This document shows, piece after piece, positions 51,915 through 60,805 of a DNA stretch of 64,000 nucleotides. The DNA is from Adlercreutzia faecimuris (GTDB lineage Bacteria > Actinomycetota > Coriobacteriia > Coriobacteriales > Eggerthellaceae). Made by a program: the position numbers and the translations under genes. The DNA is taken from contig NZ_JAJMLW010000001.1 in NCBI RefSeq assembly GCF_022669055.1, positions 992,001-1,056,000 on the forward strand, in the 5' to 3' direction. The notes beneath the pieces were generated by a model. The model ran no database searches and was not told the origin of the DNA. It saw only the letters and a list, made by a program, of their open reading frames with translations. Position 1 is the stretch's first letter, and the number at the start of each line of letters is the position of its first letter.

Positions 51915-53141
51915 ATGCGAATCCTCAACGTCCTCGCCCAGAAGCCCGACTCCACCGGCAGCGGCACCTACCTGGCGCAGCTGGTGGCTGCCCAGCGCGC
52001 GTTCGGGCACGAGGCGGCCGTCATCTGCGGCATCGGCCCCGACGACGTGGTGACCACCCTGCCGGCCGACGTGGAGGTGCGCGCCGTGCGCTTCGAGACC
52101 GAGGCGGTGCCCTTCCCCGTCTGCGGCATGTCCGACGCCATGCCCTACCGCGCCACGCGCTACCGCGACCTCACGCCCGCGCAGTGCGCGCTCTACGAGG
52201 CCGCCTTCACCGAGGCGCTCGACGCGATGGACGCCTCCTTCCGGCCCGATGTGGTGCTGTGCCACCACCTCTACCTGCTCACGGCCATCGCGCGCGAGCG
52301 GCTGGAGCACCGGCCGATGGGCGCGGTGTGCCACTCCACCGACCTGCGCCAGATGCAGACCCACGGCCTGGAGCGCGAGCGCATCATCGCGGGGGTGCGC
52401 GGGCTCGACCGCGTGTTCGCGCTCCACGAGGAGCAGGCGCGCGAGGTCGCCGACGTCTACGGGGTCGATCCCGCGCGCATCGACGTGGTGGGCGCCGGCT
52501 ACGACTGCCGGGTGTTCGCGCCGGCGGGGGAGGAGGCGCCCGGCGGCGCGGAGGTCGGCGACCCGCGTCCGGCGCGAATCGTCTTCGTGGGCAAGATCAC
52601 CCAGAAGAAGGGGGTGGCGAGCCTGCTGCGCGCCCTCGACGCGGTGGAGGCGCCCGCCGGCCTGGAGGCCGACCTCATCGGCGGGTCGGGGTCGGAGGCC
52701 GAGCTGGCCGAGATCACGGCCCAGGTCGCCGCGTGCCGCTGGCCCGTGCGCCTGCAGGGCCGGCGCGACCCCGCGGCCGTGGCGGCCTTCAACCGCGCGG
52801 CCGACGTGTTCGTGCTGCCCTCGCTGTTCGAGGGGCTGCCGCTCGTGGTGGTGGAGGCGCTGGCCTGCGGCTGCAAGGTGGTCGTCACCGACCTGCCCGG
52901 GCTGCGCCCCTGGCTGGAGCGCCATATCCCCGGCGCGCCGGTCACCTACGTGGCGATGCCCGCCATGGCCTCCATCGACGAGGCCGAGCCGGCGGCGCTG
53001 CCCGCCTTCGAGGAGCGGCTTGCCCGCGCCATCGAGCAGGCCATCGCCGCGCCGCGCGTGGCCTGCGACGCCTCGGGCGCCTCGTGGGAGCGCGTCACCG
53101 AGCGCATCGTGGGGGCGCTCGCCGCCTGCCGGGCGCGCTAG
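51915..53141 (+). CDS. Glycosyltransferase family 4 (GT-B) protein
   Basis: A 408-residue GT-B enzyme. The N-terminal domain has the GSGTYLAQLVAAQRAFGHEA motif typical of family 4 glycosyltransferases. The C-terminal donor domain has IVFVGKITQKKGVASLLRAL, ADVFVLPSLFEGLPLVVVEA (the E-x7-E region) and CKVVVTDLPGLRPWL. No signal or membrane segment, so it is cytoplasmic and probably makes a cell-envelope or secreted glycan. No other glycan genes are adjacent. AAAGGCA precedes the ATG. Confidence 0.88.
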   Translation: MRILNVLAQKPDSTGSGTYLAQLVAAQRAFGHEAAVICGIGPDDVVTTLPADVEVRAVRFETEAVPFPVCGMSDAMPYRATRYRDLTPAQCALYEAAFTEALDAMDASFRPDVVLCHHLYLLTAIARERLEHRPMGAVCHSTDLRQMQTHGLERERIIAGVRGLDRVFALHEEQAREVADVYGVDPARIDVVGAGYDCRVFAPAGEEAPGGAEVGDPRPARIVFVGKITQKKGVASLLRALDAVEAPAGLEADLIGGSGSEAELAEITAQVAACRWPVRLQGRRDPAAVAAFNRAADVFVLPSLFEGLPLVVVEALACGCKVVVTDLPGLRPWLERHIPGAPVTYVAMPAMASIDEAEPAALPAFEERLARAIEQAIAAPRVACDASGASWERVTERIVGALAACRAR

Positions 53142-53655
53142 GGGAGGGCACCGGCGGGCGCCTGGCGGGCGGGGCGCCGCGTGCCGCCGCGTTGCCGGGG
53201 GCCGCGCCGGCGGGTGCCCTGCCCCGGCCTGCCGCCTCCGCCACCTCGCCCCGCGTTCCGCGCGCCGTCTGCCGGCTCCCCGCGGCCTTCCCGTCGCCCG
53301 CCCCCGCCTCTGCCAACGCCGACCTCTTCGCTTATCTTACGGGACGTCAACGCCGGCCGGCCGTCGATCCGGCCCCGCGCGCCCGGCGTGCTATACTCGC
53401 GCGAGGATCGCGGCCGGCCATTGATTCTGCACCTTGGCCGCCCTCGGGGCGATCCGGTTCGTTTCGCCCGCGCCCTCGCGCCGCGGGTCCAGGAAGGCGA
53501 CATCTTCTGCGGATGCCGCGAACGCCGCTCGGCAGTGACGCGTCCCCTCGCGGGCGCCTCGTCCCCGTGCGCGCAGCCGGCGAACCCACCTCATCTCTGG
53601 TGCCTTCCCCGGCGGCCCGCGCCAGCCGAGCCGAGGAGACCGAGGAGGCACATCC
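53142..53655. other. 514-bp gap with the promoter and long leader of the ABC transporter
   Basis: An extended -10 (TGC then TATACT at 53392-53397) lies about 250 nt before GTG 53656. The leader is GC-rich and could fold, but I see no known riboswitch core. From 53142 to 53330 the DNA is Pro/Ala/Arg-coding low complexity in every frame and shows no convincing gene. Confidence 0.45.
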
Positions 53656-54738
53656 GTGCTCAACAGGAAGATCACCGCCGCGCTGTGCGCCGGCGCGCTG
53701 GCGCTCACGCTGGCCGGCTGCTCCGGCGGCGACGCCCCCAAGCAGGAGGCCGACAAGGCCCCCGACGCCCCCGCCCAGGAGCTCGAGGACACCGTCGTCG
53801 TCTACTCCACCCACCCCGAGAAGCTGCTGACCGCCGTGGCCGACGACTTCACCGCCGAGACCGGCGTCAACGTCGAGTTCGTCAACCTCAAGGGCGAGCT
53901 GGCCGACCGCGTCCGCAGCGAGAAGGGCAACCCCCAGGCCGACGTGATGTACGGCGCCGACGTGTCGGTGTACCTGCAGCTGGCCGACGAGGGCTGCTTC
54001 GCCGTGTCCGACCCCACCTGGGCCGCCGAGCTGCCGAGCGAGTTCAAGAGCGACAAGGGCCTGTGGTACGGCACCATCAAGACGCCAGTCATGATGTTCT
54101 ACAACACCGACAAGCTGGACGCCGCCGACGCGCCCGCGGACTGGTCTGACCTGACCGACCCGCGCTTCGCCGACCAGATCGTCGCCCGCGACTACCTGTC
54201 GTCGTCCATGCGCTCGGCCGTCTGCAACCTCTACTACTACTTCAGCCAGGACGGCGGCGACGAGGCCGCGGTCAACTACCTGACCGGCCTCAACGCCAAC
54301 GTGAAGAACTACTACAACTCCGGCTCGATGATGTTCAAGGCCATCGGCAACGGCGAGGCGTCGGTGGGCATATCCACCATGAACGACATCATCGACAACC
54401 GCGACAACAACGGGATGCCGCTCGCGTACGTGAACGCGACCTCGGGTGACGTCATCGTCACCGACTGCGCCGCCGTCATCAACGACGCGCCGCACCCCAA
54501 CGCCGCCCAGGCGTTCCTCGAGTACGTGGGCAGCAAGGACACCCAGGTGATGCTGGCGAACGACTTCAACCGCATGCCCACGCTCGACTCGGCGCTGGCC
54601 GAGGCGCCCGAGTGGATGCGCGCCGACGTGAAGATGCTGCCGGCTGACTGGAACGTCATCGCCGCCAACCAGAAGGCCTGGCTCGACGAGTGGCAGAACG
54701 CCATCTACAGCCAGGACAAGACGGGGGCCTCGAGCTAG
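53656..54738 (+). CDS. ABC transporter substrate-binding lipoprotein (iron-type)
   Basis: A 360-residue lipoprotein: lipobox LTLAGC, then a periplasmic-binding fold of the ferric iron/Fbp-like class (VVVYSTHPEKLLTAVADDF; VNVEFVNLKGELADRVRSEK; ADVMYGADVSVY; WSDLTDPRFADQIVARDY; ASVGISTMNDI). It captures the substrate for the ATPase and fused permease that follow. Family members bind ferric iron, but related proteins bind thiamine, spermidine or phosphonates, so the ligand is inferred. The GTG start follows GAGGAGG. Confidence 0.87.
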   Translation: MLNRKITAALCAGALALTLAGCSGGDAPKQEADKAPDAPAQELEDTVVVYSTHPEKLLTAVADDFTAETGVNVEFVNLKGELADRVRSEKGNPQADVMYGADVSVYLQLADEGCFAVSDPTWAAELPSEFKSDKGLWYGTIKTPVMMFYNTDKLDAADAPADWSDLTDPRFADQIVARDYLSSSMRSAVCNLYYYFSQDGGDEAAVNYLTGLNANVKNYYNSGSMMFKAIGNGEASVGISTMNDIIDNRDNNGMPLAYVNATSGDVIVTDCAAVINDAPHPNAAQAFLEYVGSKDTQVMLANDFNRMPTLDSALAEAPEWMRADVKMLPADWNVIAANQKAWLDEWQNAIYSQDKTGASS

Positions 54739-54810
54739 GCCGCCCGCCGGGGCGTCCGGTCCGCGCCGGGCGCCCCGGTTGCTTTTCCGCCCCGACCGTC
54801 AGGAAGCCCC

Positions 54811-55788
54811 ATGGCCGACATCGCCCTTGAATCCGTCACCTGCTCCTACGGGGGCGCGCCCGTGCTGTGCGGGGTGGACCTCACCATCGCCGACGGCGAG
54901 CTGCACACGGTGCTCGGGCCGTCGGGCTGCGGCAAGACCACCACGCTGCGGCTGATCGCCGGCTTCCTGCGGCCCGACTCCGGGCGCATCCTCATGGACG
55001 GGGCCGACATCACGCACCTGCCGCCCGAGAAGCGGCGCATGGGCGTGGTGTTCCAGAACTACGCGCTGTTTCCCCAGATGACGGTCGCGCAGAACGTGGC
55101 CTACGGGCTGCGGGTGGCGCGCCGCCCCAAGGCCGACGCGGCCCGGGCGGTGGCCGACTACCTCGATCTGGTGGGGCTGGCCGATCTGGCCGACCGCAAC
55201 GCCATGGAGCTCTCCGGCGGCCAGCAGCAGCGCGTGGCGCTGGCCCGGGCGCTCGCGCCCGAGCCGCGGGTGCTGCTTCTGGACGAGCCGCTGTCGAACC
55301 TCGATGCCGAGCTGCGCCAGCGCATGCGCGAGGAGATCCGCCGCATCCAGCGCCAGGTGGGGGTGACGACGCTGTTCATCACCCACGACCAGCAGGAGGC
55401 GCTCGCGCTGTCCGACGCGGTGTCGGTGATGCACGCCGGCGCCATCGCCCAGACGGGCGCCCCGCGCGAGGTCTACGAGCACCCGGCCGACGCCTTCGTG
55501 GCGGCCTTCACCGGCGAGGTCAACCGCATCCCCGGCGCGGGGCCCGACGGGGGCGAGGCGCTCGTGCGCCCCGAGGCACTGCGCCTGGCGGCCGAGCCGG
55601 GCCCGCGCGCCCTGCTGACGGGCCGCGTCGCCGTCGCGCGCTACGAGGGCTTCGCCACCCGCTACGAGGTGGTGTGCGAGGGCGCGGGGGAGGGCGTCGC
55701 GGTCCTGCGCGTCGGCGTGCTCATGCTCAACGACGGGCGTTCGCCGGTGTTCGCCGAGGGCGACGCCGTGGCCGTGGAGCGCGCCTGA
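54811..55788 (+). CDS. ABC transporter ATP-binding protein (iron/polyamine class)
   Basis: A 325-residue ATPase: Walker A LGPSGCGKTT, Q-loop QNYALFPQMTVAQNVAYGLR, signature LSGGQQQRVALARAL, Walker B VLLLDEPLSNLD and H-loop FITHDQ. The C-terminal 90 residues form a TOBE-type regulatory domain. It drives import together with the fused permease. AGGAAG precedes the ATG; the stop overlaps the permease start by 1 nt (TGATG). Confidence 0.94.
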   Translation: MADIALESVTCSYGGAPVLCGVDLTIADGELHTVLGPSGCGKTTTLRLIAGFLRPDSGRILMDGADITHLPPEKRRMGVVFQNYALFPQMTVAQNVAYGLRVARRPKADAARAVADYLDLVGLADLADRNAMELSGGQQQRVALARALAPEPRVLLLDEPLSNLDAELRQRMREEIRRIQRQVGVTTLFITHDQQEALALSDAVSVMHAGAIAQTGAPREVYEHPADAFVAAFTGEVNRIPGAGPDGGEALVRPEALRLAAEPGPRALLTGRVAVARYEGFATRYEVVCEGAGEGVAVLRVGVLMLNDGRSPVFAEGDAVAVERA

Positions 55789-57698
55789 TGAGCGGGCCCG
55801 CCCCCGCATCCGACGCCGTGTCCCCCCGCCTCGGCGCCCGCGCCTTCGGCGCGCATGCCGGGAGGGCCGGCCGTGGCGGGTCCGCGTGGCCGCGGCGGCG
55901 CTGGCGCGTGACGCCCTTGGGCGTGGCCGCGGCGCTCTACTTCGCGCTGGTCGCCTTCCTCGCCGTGGGCTACATCCTCGTGCCCGCCCTGCGCACGGCG
56001 GCCATCTCGCTCGACGGCCGGGGTCTGGCGGGCCTTGCCACCTACGCCGGCTTCCTTTCCGACCCCGTCAACCAGACGGCCGTGCTCAACACGCTGGCCG
56101 TGGGCGCCGCCTCGACGCTGACCTGCGCCGTCGTGGGCATCGCGCTCGCCGTCTACGTGCGGTTCTTCTGCACGCGGCACCGCCGCCTGCTCCAGATACT
56201 GCTCATGAGCCCCGTCATGATCCCCGGCGTGGTGATCGTGGTGGCGTTCATGCAGCTCTACGGCGAGAGCGGCATGGTCACCCGCGCCCTCGGCGCGCTT
56301 TTGGGGGCCGACCGCCCGCTGCTCTCCTTCGGCGGGTTCGGGGGCATCGTCTTCGTCATCACCTACACCCAGTACGTGTACTTCTACCTCAACGTCTACA
56401 CGGCGCTGCAGTACGTCGATGCCAACGTGGTGGAGTCGGTGCGCAGCCTGGGCGGCGGGATGGGGCGCGTGGTGCGCGACGCCGTGCTGCCCGTGGTGCG
56501 GCCGGCCGTCATCGTGTCGGCCATGACGACGTTCGTGTCGGCCGTGGGGTCGTACTCGGCCCCGGCGCTCATCGGCGGCACCTACCGGGTGCTCTCCACC
56601 CAGATCGTGCTGGCGAAGGTGAACTACGACATGGTGCTGGCGTCGGTGGAGGTCATGGTGCTTCTGGCCATCGGCGTGGCGGCCACGGCGCTGTGCTCGG
56701 CCCTCGCGCGGCGCTACCGGGTGGCGGCGGGCGCGCGGGCGGTCTACTGGCGCCCCGACGTGGGGAGATCCCGCGTGGCTCGGGGGCTGTTCACGGCGTT
56801 CGTCGCCGTGCAGCTCGTCGTCGTGCTGCTGCCCGTGGCCGTCATCTTCTACCTGTCGCTCATGTCCACCCAGTCGATCATGACCGAGGTGTTCCCCACG
56901 GGCCTCACGCTCGGCAACTACGAGGCCGTCCTCACCAACCCGCGCACCTTCCGTCCCCTGGGAAACTCGCTCGTCATGGCGCTTGCGGCCGTGGGCGCGG
57001 GCCTGGCGCTGACGCTGCCCGTGGCCTACGCGTCGCGCAAGGGGAAGAGCCTGCCGGCGGCCGTGCTCGAGGGGCTGCTGATGCTGCCCTGGTGCATGCC
57101 GGCCAGCGTCATCGCCATCGACCTCATCAACGTGTTCAGCGGCCCGTCGCCGTTCTCGCTGGGGCGGCCCCTCATCGGCACCTTCGAGATCCTGCCCATC
57201 GCCTACGCCGTGATGGCGCTGCCGCTTCTGCTCAACGCGTCGCGGGTGGCCGTCGGCGGCGTGCGCGAGAACGCCGAGGAGGCCGCGCGCAGCCTGGGCG
57301 CCGGGCCCGCGCGCACCTTCGCCCAGGTGGTGCTGCCGGCCATCGTGCCCGGGGTGCTGGCCGGCGCCATCTTGGCGTTCGTGCGGACGATGGGGGAGTA
57401 CACCATGTCGGCGCTGCTCTACGGCGTGCACAACCGGCCCATCGCCGTGAGCATCGTCACCACCATGCAGGAGTACCAGATCGGCGTGTCCATGGCCTAC
57501 GGCGCGCTGGTGATCGCGCTGTGCTGCGTGCTGCTCTTCGCCATCCTGCGCCTCGACGCCGCCCGCCTCGGCGTGGAGGACGCCCCGCGCCGGCGCCGGG
57601 CGCGCGGAGCCGGCGGTGCGAAGCCGCGGGGCGTCGACGCGCCCGGCTGCGCAGAGGAGGCCGACGAAGGGCAGGCCGCCCTCCCGCCCGAGAAGTAG
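55788..57698 (+). CDS. ABC transporter permease, two fused membrane domains (FbpB-like)
   Basis: A 636-residue protein with two six-helix permease halves. Each has an EAA loop that docks the ATPase: VESVRSLGGGMGRVVRDAVLP in the first half and EEAARSLGAGPARTFAQVVLP (quoted in part) in the second. This double-permease layout is typical of FbpB-type iron importers. An Ala/Arg-rich extension of about 45 residues precedes helix 1 and the C-terminal tail is basic then acidic. Translation is coupled to the ATPase gene. Confidence 0.92.
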   Translation: MSGPAPASDAVSPRLGARAFGAHAGRAGRGGSAWPRRRWRVTPLGVAAALYFALVAFLAVGYILVPALRTAAISLDGRGLAGLATYAGFLSDPVNQTAVLNTLAVGAASTLTCAVVGIALAVYVRFFCTRHRRLLQILLMSPVMIPGVVIVVAFMQLYGESGMVTRALGALLGADRPLLSFGGFGGIVFVITYTQYVYFYLNVYTALQYVDANVVESVRSLGGGMGRVVRDAVLPVVRPAVIVSAMTTFVSAVGSYSAPALIGGTYRVLSTQIVLAKVNYDMVLASVEVMVLLAIGVAATALCSALARRYRVAAGARAVYWRPDVGRSRVARGLFTAFVAVQLVVVLLPVAVIFYLSLMSTQSIMTEVFPTGLTLGNYEAVLTNPRTFRPLGNSLVMALAAVGAGLALTLPVAYASRKGKSLPAAVLEGLLMLPWCMPASVIAIDLINVFSGPSPFSLGRPLIGTFEILPIAYAVMALPLLLNASRVAVGGVRENAEEAARSLGAGPARTFAQVVLPAIVPGVLAGAILAFVRTMGEYTMSALLYGVHNRPIAVSIVTTMQEYQIGVSMAYGALVIALCCVLLFAILRLDAARLGVEDAPRRRRARGAGGAKPRGVDAPGCAEEADEGQAALPPEK

Positions 57699-57812
57699 CG
57701 CGCGGTCGGGCACGCTCCCGCCTCTGGCGGTTGTGGAATTCCCCGTCTTGCGCGTTGACAAACGCCCCGCCATCCGTCATCATATGATCTTGCGCCAAGG
57801 CGCATGACCCGT

Positions 57813-57888
57813 GGGGATGTAGCTCAGCCGGGAGAGCATCACGTTCGCAACGTGGGGGTCGTGGGTTCGAATCCCATCATCTCCACCA
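57813..57888 (+). tRNA. tRNA-Ala (anticodon CGC)
   Basis: A complete cloverleaf of 76 nt with encoded CCA: acceptor GGGGATG/CATCTCC with one G-T pair, D stem GCTC/GAGC, anticodon loop TTCGCAA with CGC at 57846-57848, and T arm GTGGG-TTCGAAT-CCCAT. A tyrosine integrase gene begins 90 nt past its 3' end, so it is the likely attachment site of the element that follows. Confidence 0.95.
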
Positions 57889-57897
57889 CGGAATACC

Positions 57898-57932
57898 AGG
57901 TCAGGGCTTAAAAACCCTGACCTTTCTTTTTT
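57898..57932 (+). terminator. Strong intrinsic terminator after tRNA-Ala
   Basis: A 9-bp perfect stem (57898-57906 with 57915-57923), A-rich loop, then TTTCTTTTTT. Confidence 0.9.
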
Positions 57933-57978
57933 GCTGGAATTGACCTTTGTACAAAAAATGGACAAATCGTTCTGACGC

Positions 57979-59151
57979 CTACCAGTCAACCACGTCCAGG
58001 GCAGCCCGCTTGTCCTCCATGTCAACATGGGCGTAGATGTCCATGGTGGTGCTGTACTTCGCATGACCTGCGATCTTCTGGAGTACCTTAGGCTCGACCT
58101 TACGCCTCGCCAGCTCCGTTATGTAGCTGTGCCGAAGCCCGTGGAGGGTTATGTCCCCGAATCCGAGGGACGACCTGTTCCGCGTCCACCAGCGGGTCGA
58201 GGAGTGCGGCAGCATCCGCTCCCCGAGCCCGTTGCACACGAGGGGCGTGTCGTCCCCCAGCACGGGCACTTCGGCCTTGTACCGCCTCCTCGCTCGCGCG
58301 AAGCTGCGCTCTATCGCGTCGAGTCGCGCTTCGATGTCGGACATGGCGCTCTCCGTGAGCGGGAGGTCGCGCGCCCCGGCGGCGGTCTTGGGCTCCTTGA
58401 GGTTGCCGTCGTCGTCGAAGCTGTGCCTGATGCGCAGGATCATGCCCTCGCGGTCGACGTCGCCTGCGGACAGCCCGTGCGCCTCGCCCCTCCGTATGCC
58501 GGTCTTGGCCATGAGCCGGATCGCGAACTGTATGGGATCCTCCGGGTCGAGCTTGTCGATGAGGTCTACGATGCCGTCCCTGCGCAGCGCGGTCTTCTCT
58601 GCCGTATCACGCGATGGCGCCTCGGCGCAGTCGCAGGGATTCGCCGTCAGGAGCCCGTCCTTCACGGCCTGCTTGAACATGGCGTGCAGCGTCGCGGCGA
58701 CGTCGCTCACCGTCGTGCCCCTGAGCGGCCTCCCGGACACGCTCTCGCCGGCGAGCAGCTTCGAGTACACGTCCTCCAGCACTGACGGCGTCACCTCGTC
58801 CAGCCGCGCGCCCTCAAGGTGCAGCCGCGCGTTCTTCAGCCGCTCGCGTGAGCTGCGCCACGTGCCGTGGGACTTCTGCTCCCGCCGCACCGCCAGCCAT
58901 ATGTCGGCGTACTCCCCGAACGTGACGCCGGACTTGGACACGACGTCCCCGCGCTCTACCTCGGCTATGAACTCGCGCAGCGCGGCCTTAGCCTCGGTGC
59001 GGGTGCCGTGGAACGCCCGCGTCATGGTGCGGTACTTCCCGGTCGCCAGGTCTCGTCCGACGGATACGCGCAGCTGCCAGCTTCGGCACCTCGACTTAGG
59101 GACGCCCTTGTCGAGCTGCACTATCGTGCCGCTTCCCCTGACTCTAGGCAT
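57979..59151 (-). CDS. int: Tyrosine-family site-specific integrase
   Basis: A 390-residue integrase with an N-terminal AP2-like arm-binding region (SWQLRVSVGRDLATGKYRTM), a SAM-like core-binding domain (about 70-160) and a catalytic domain with TGIRRGEAHGL (first Arg), HGLRHSY (His-x-x-Arg), GHAKYSTTMDIYAHV (His and the nucleophilic Tyr). It faces the tRNA-Ala, as is usual for elements that insert into a tRNA 3' end. Confidence 0.95.
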   Translation of the reverse strand: MPRVRGSGTIVQLDKGVPKSRCRSWQLRVSVGRDLATGKYRTMTRAFHGTRTEAKAALREFIAEVERGDVVSKSGVTFGEYADIWLAVRREQKSHGTWRSSRERLKNARLHLEGARLDEVTPSVLEDVYSKLLAGESVSGRPLRGTTVSDVAATLHAMFKQAVKDGLLTANPCDCAEAPSRDTAEKTALRRDGIVDLIDKLDPEDPIQFAIRLMAKTGIRRGEAHGLSAGDVDREGMILRIRHSFDDDGNLKEPKTAAGARDLPLTESAMSDIEARLDAIERSFARARRRYKAEVPVLGDDTPLVCNGLGERMLPHSSTRWWTRNRSSLGFGDITLHGLRHSYITELARRKVEPKVLQKIAGHAKYSTTMDIYAHVDMEDKRAALDVVDW

Positions 59152-59262
59152 GGGGCATCATGGCGTATAATCACCTTGCCTTCCGTTTTCGGTGGGTGTC
59201 TTTCGAGCCTCGTGCTAGGGTTGCCGCCCTGTGACGCGCGGGGCTTTCTGTTCCTCGATCTT

Positions 59263-60213
59263 CTAGACTCCCTTCTTTTCGAGAAGCTTCATCAGCGACT
59301 CTGTTTGCTGGTCGTGCCGGACGACGAAGTCCTCAAACCCCATCGCGAGGATGACGTGCGAGGCGCCCTTGCTGAGTCCGGAATCTTTGCCGGCTAGAGC
59401 GGCGATGCCCCTCAGGAGAGCAACGTACTCATCGCTTGGCATGAACTTTGACGCGTAGGAGACACATCCGAAGTAGTCGACCGGGTTCCTTTTGTCGACG
59501 CGTGCGCAATACAGGCGCTCGTCGTGTGCACAGATGTTCCTGAATTTCACCAACACGTCAATGGCTCGCCTAGCTGAGATGGGAGCGAGGTGGCCCGGGC
59601 TGTCGGTCATCTGCACGATGCGCCTGCAGATAAGGTTCTGATCCTCTCGGCTCATCAGATTGAAGAAGTGCTCGATGGCGCCGAAGGAAAGCGTGTTGGC
59701 CAGAACCCATATAGGCACCTCTCCGTATTCGTGGAGGTAGTGTTCCACAGCTTCGTTCCTTGGGTTCTCCAAGGCATTGTTGAACGTTGCCTGAAGTCTT
59801 GTCATGTTGCGGGCATAGTTGGAAAGCCCTAGCTCACGGTACTCCTTCTGGGTGGCAAATGACCCCCTGTCCAAGTAGCTGCTGCACTCAGGGTGCCTCT
59901 CTGCGAACGTATAGCAGGAAACGGTTCTCAGCAACGCCTCTATTCTCAGCAGGTGATGAAAGGTAAGTTCTCGCAGATCCCGATCAAAGGCGAACACGCC
60001 ATAGATATCGTCAAAGGACGTGCCTGGCCTGTACCGGTCTTCCCCCGCCTCCTTGGTGCGCTCTTCGTCGATAAACGGGCCTTTGTACCCGTTTACTACC
60101 GAGTAGTATCCCTCGCGCATCAAGATTCCTGCTGTGGTTGAGTCGATCTTGACGCCACGAGATTGCAGCAGCTCGACCTGCTCCTCGATACTCTTGAAGG
60201 GTTTCTTGTCCAT
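59263..60213 (-). CDS. Abi_2 (AbiD/AbiF-like) HEPN-domain abortive infection protein
   Basis: A 316-residue protein matching Abi_2: KSIEEQVELLQSRGVKIDS, GYYSVVNGYKGPF, FAFDRDLRELTFHHLLRIEALLRT, and the HEPN catalytic R-N-x-x-x-H in KFRNICAHDERLYC. HEPN proteins cleave RNA, and Abi_2 members protect against phages. Base composition is much less GC-rich than the chromosome, consistent with carriage on the element. A promoter and a terminator-ended short transcript lie directly upstream, as in abiF loci with a conserved RNA. Confidence 0.87.
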   Translation of the reverse strand: MDKKPFKSIEEQVELLQSRGVKIDSTTAGILMREGYYSVVNGYKGPFIDEERTKEAGEDRYRPGTSFDDIYGVFAFDRDLRELTFHHLLRIEALLRTVSCYTFAERHPECSSYLDRGSFATQKEYRELGLSNYARNMTRLQATFNNALENPRNEAVEHYLHEYGEVPIWVLANTLSFGAIEHFFNLMSREDQNLICRRIVQMTDSPGHLAPISARRAIDVLVKFRNICAHDERLYCARVDKRNPVDYFGCVSYASKFMPSDEYVALLRGIAALAGKDSGLSKGASHVILAMGFEDFVVRHDQQTESLMKLLEKKGV

Positions 60214-60225
60214 GACGTCTTCCTA

Positions 60226-60284
60226 AAACCACAAAAGCGACCACCGATAGGCAGTCGCTTTTGCTTGGCCGGGACTCCGTGGAG
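60226..60284 (-). ncRNA. Candidate abiF-type small RNA in the abi leader
   Basis: On the minus strand TTGATA (60318-60313), 16 nt and TATGAC (60296-60291) predict a start near 60284. The transcript has a short hairpin (about 60265-60282) and then a 9-bp stem (60262-60254 with 60241-60233) followed by GTGGTTTT. The RNA ends about 15 nt before the abi ATG. The published abiF RNA motif also lies upstream of Abi_2 genes and ends in a terminator; identity here is inferred from position and shape. Confidence 0.5.
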
Positions 60285-60432
60285 TTGCCCGTCATAACCA
60301 CTGCCATTACTCTATCAATGGAAACCATGTTTGGTCAATTACTTGGTACAAAAAATTTAACGTTTCTATTTATGAAACTATCTAAAAGTTCTGTACTTAA
60401 GTAGATTCCGGCTTTCGCCTCCTCCTGTGTAG

Positions 60433-60693
60433 CTATGCCAGCTCCTTTGCGGGTTGGTACCAAACAACGGTGCCGGCAAGCTCGACGGTCTTGCCGCTCG
60501 CGGCGGTAATGACGATGTCCTCGTGTTCTGGATTGAAGCTCTCCGGCGCAAGCACGATAGTGCTAGGCGTCTTCAGGAGGCGCCTCATGACGTAATTCGC
60601 CCCATCGATGCTCACGGCGGCTATGGAGCCGTTTCTGGGCTCCTGGTCGGGGTCCACCAGAATGAGGCAACCTTCTGGGTACACCTTGTCCAT
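60433..60693 (-). CDS. S24/LexA-type peptidase-domain remnant
   Basis: An 86-residue protein equal to the C-terminal half of a phage repressor peptidase: VYPEGCLILVDPDQEPRNGS, IAAVSIDGANYVMRRLL, IVLAPESFNPEH, GTVVWYQP. Upstream in the same frame, without a start codon, the residues read VEGDC, so the catalytic Ser of GDSM would be Cys. The usual catalytic Lys position reads Met-Arg. There is no DNA-binding domain. It may be a truncated, inactive repressor or one half of a frameshifted gene. Confidence 0.6.
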   Translation of the reverse strand: MDKVYPEGCLILVDPDQEPRNGSIAAVSIDGANYVMRRLLKTPSTIVLAPESFNPEHEDIVITAASGKTVELAGTVVWYQPAKELA

Positions 60694-60803
60694 GCAGTCT
60701 CCCTCGACTCCAGGATCCGCATCTTGCCGCCTCCCGTCTGGAGCGCGAGGGTCAGCCGCTCCTCGCTCCTGTTCGCGTAGACCTTGTAGCCCTTCGTGTA
60801 CAT
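60621..60803 (-). CDS. Small overlapping frame upstream of the S24 remnant
   Basis: A 60-codon frame with a strong ribosome site (GGAGGGGCAGGAG) 2 nt after the stop of the previous gene. The first 34 residues (MYTKGYKVYANRSEERLTLA then a short tail) look protein-like and then run out of register with the S24 frame. It may be the true 5' part of the S24 gene separated by a frameshift, or a small gene of its own. Confidence 0.4.
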   Translation of the reverse strand: MYTKGYKVYANRSEERLTLALQTGGGKMRILESRETAWTRCTQKVASFWWTPTRSPETAP

Positions 60804-60805
60804 GC

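Noticed and set aside
53398-53655. Riboswitch upstream of the iron-type ABC transporter
   Set aside because: Length and position would fit, but no known core motif was recognised.
54867-55787. Extension of the permease frame upstream into the ATPase gene
   Set aside because: The ATPase motifs are in the other frame, and the ATG at 55788 overlaps its stop as expected for coupled genes.
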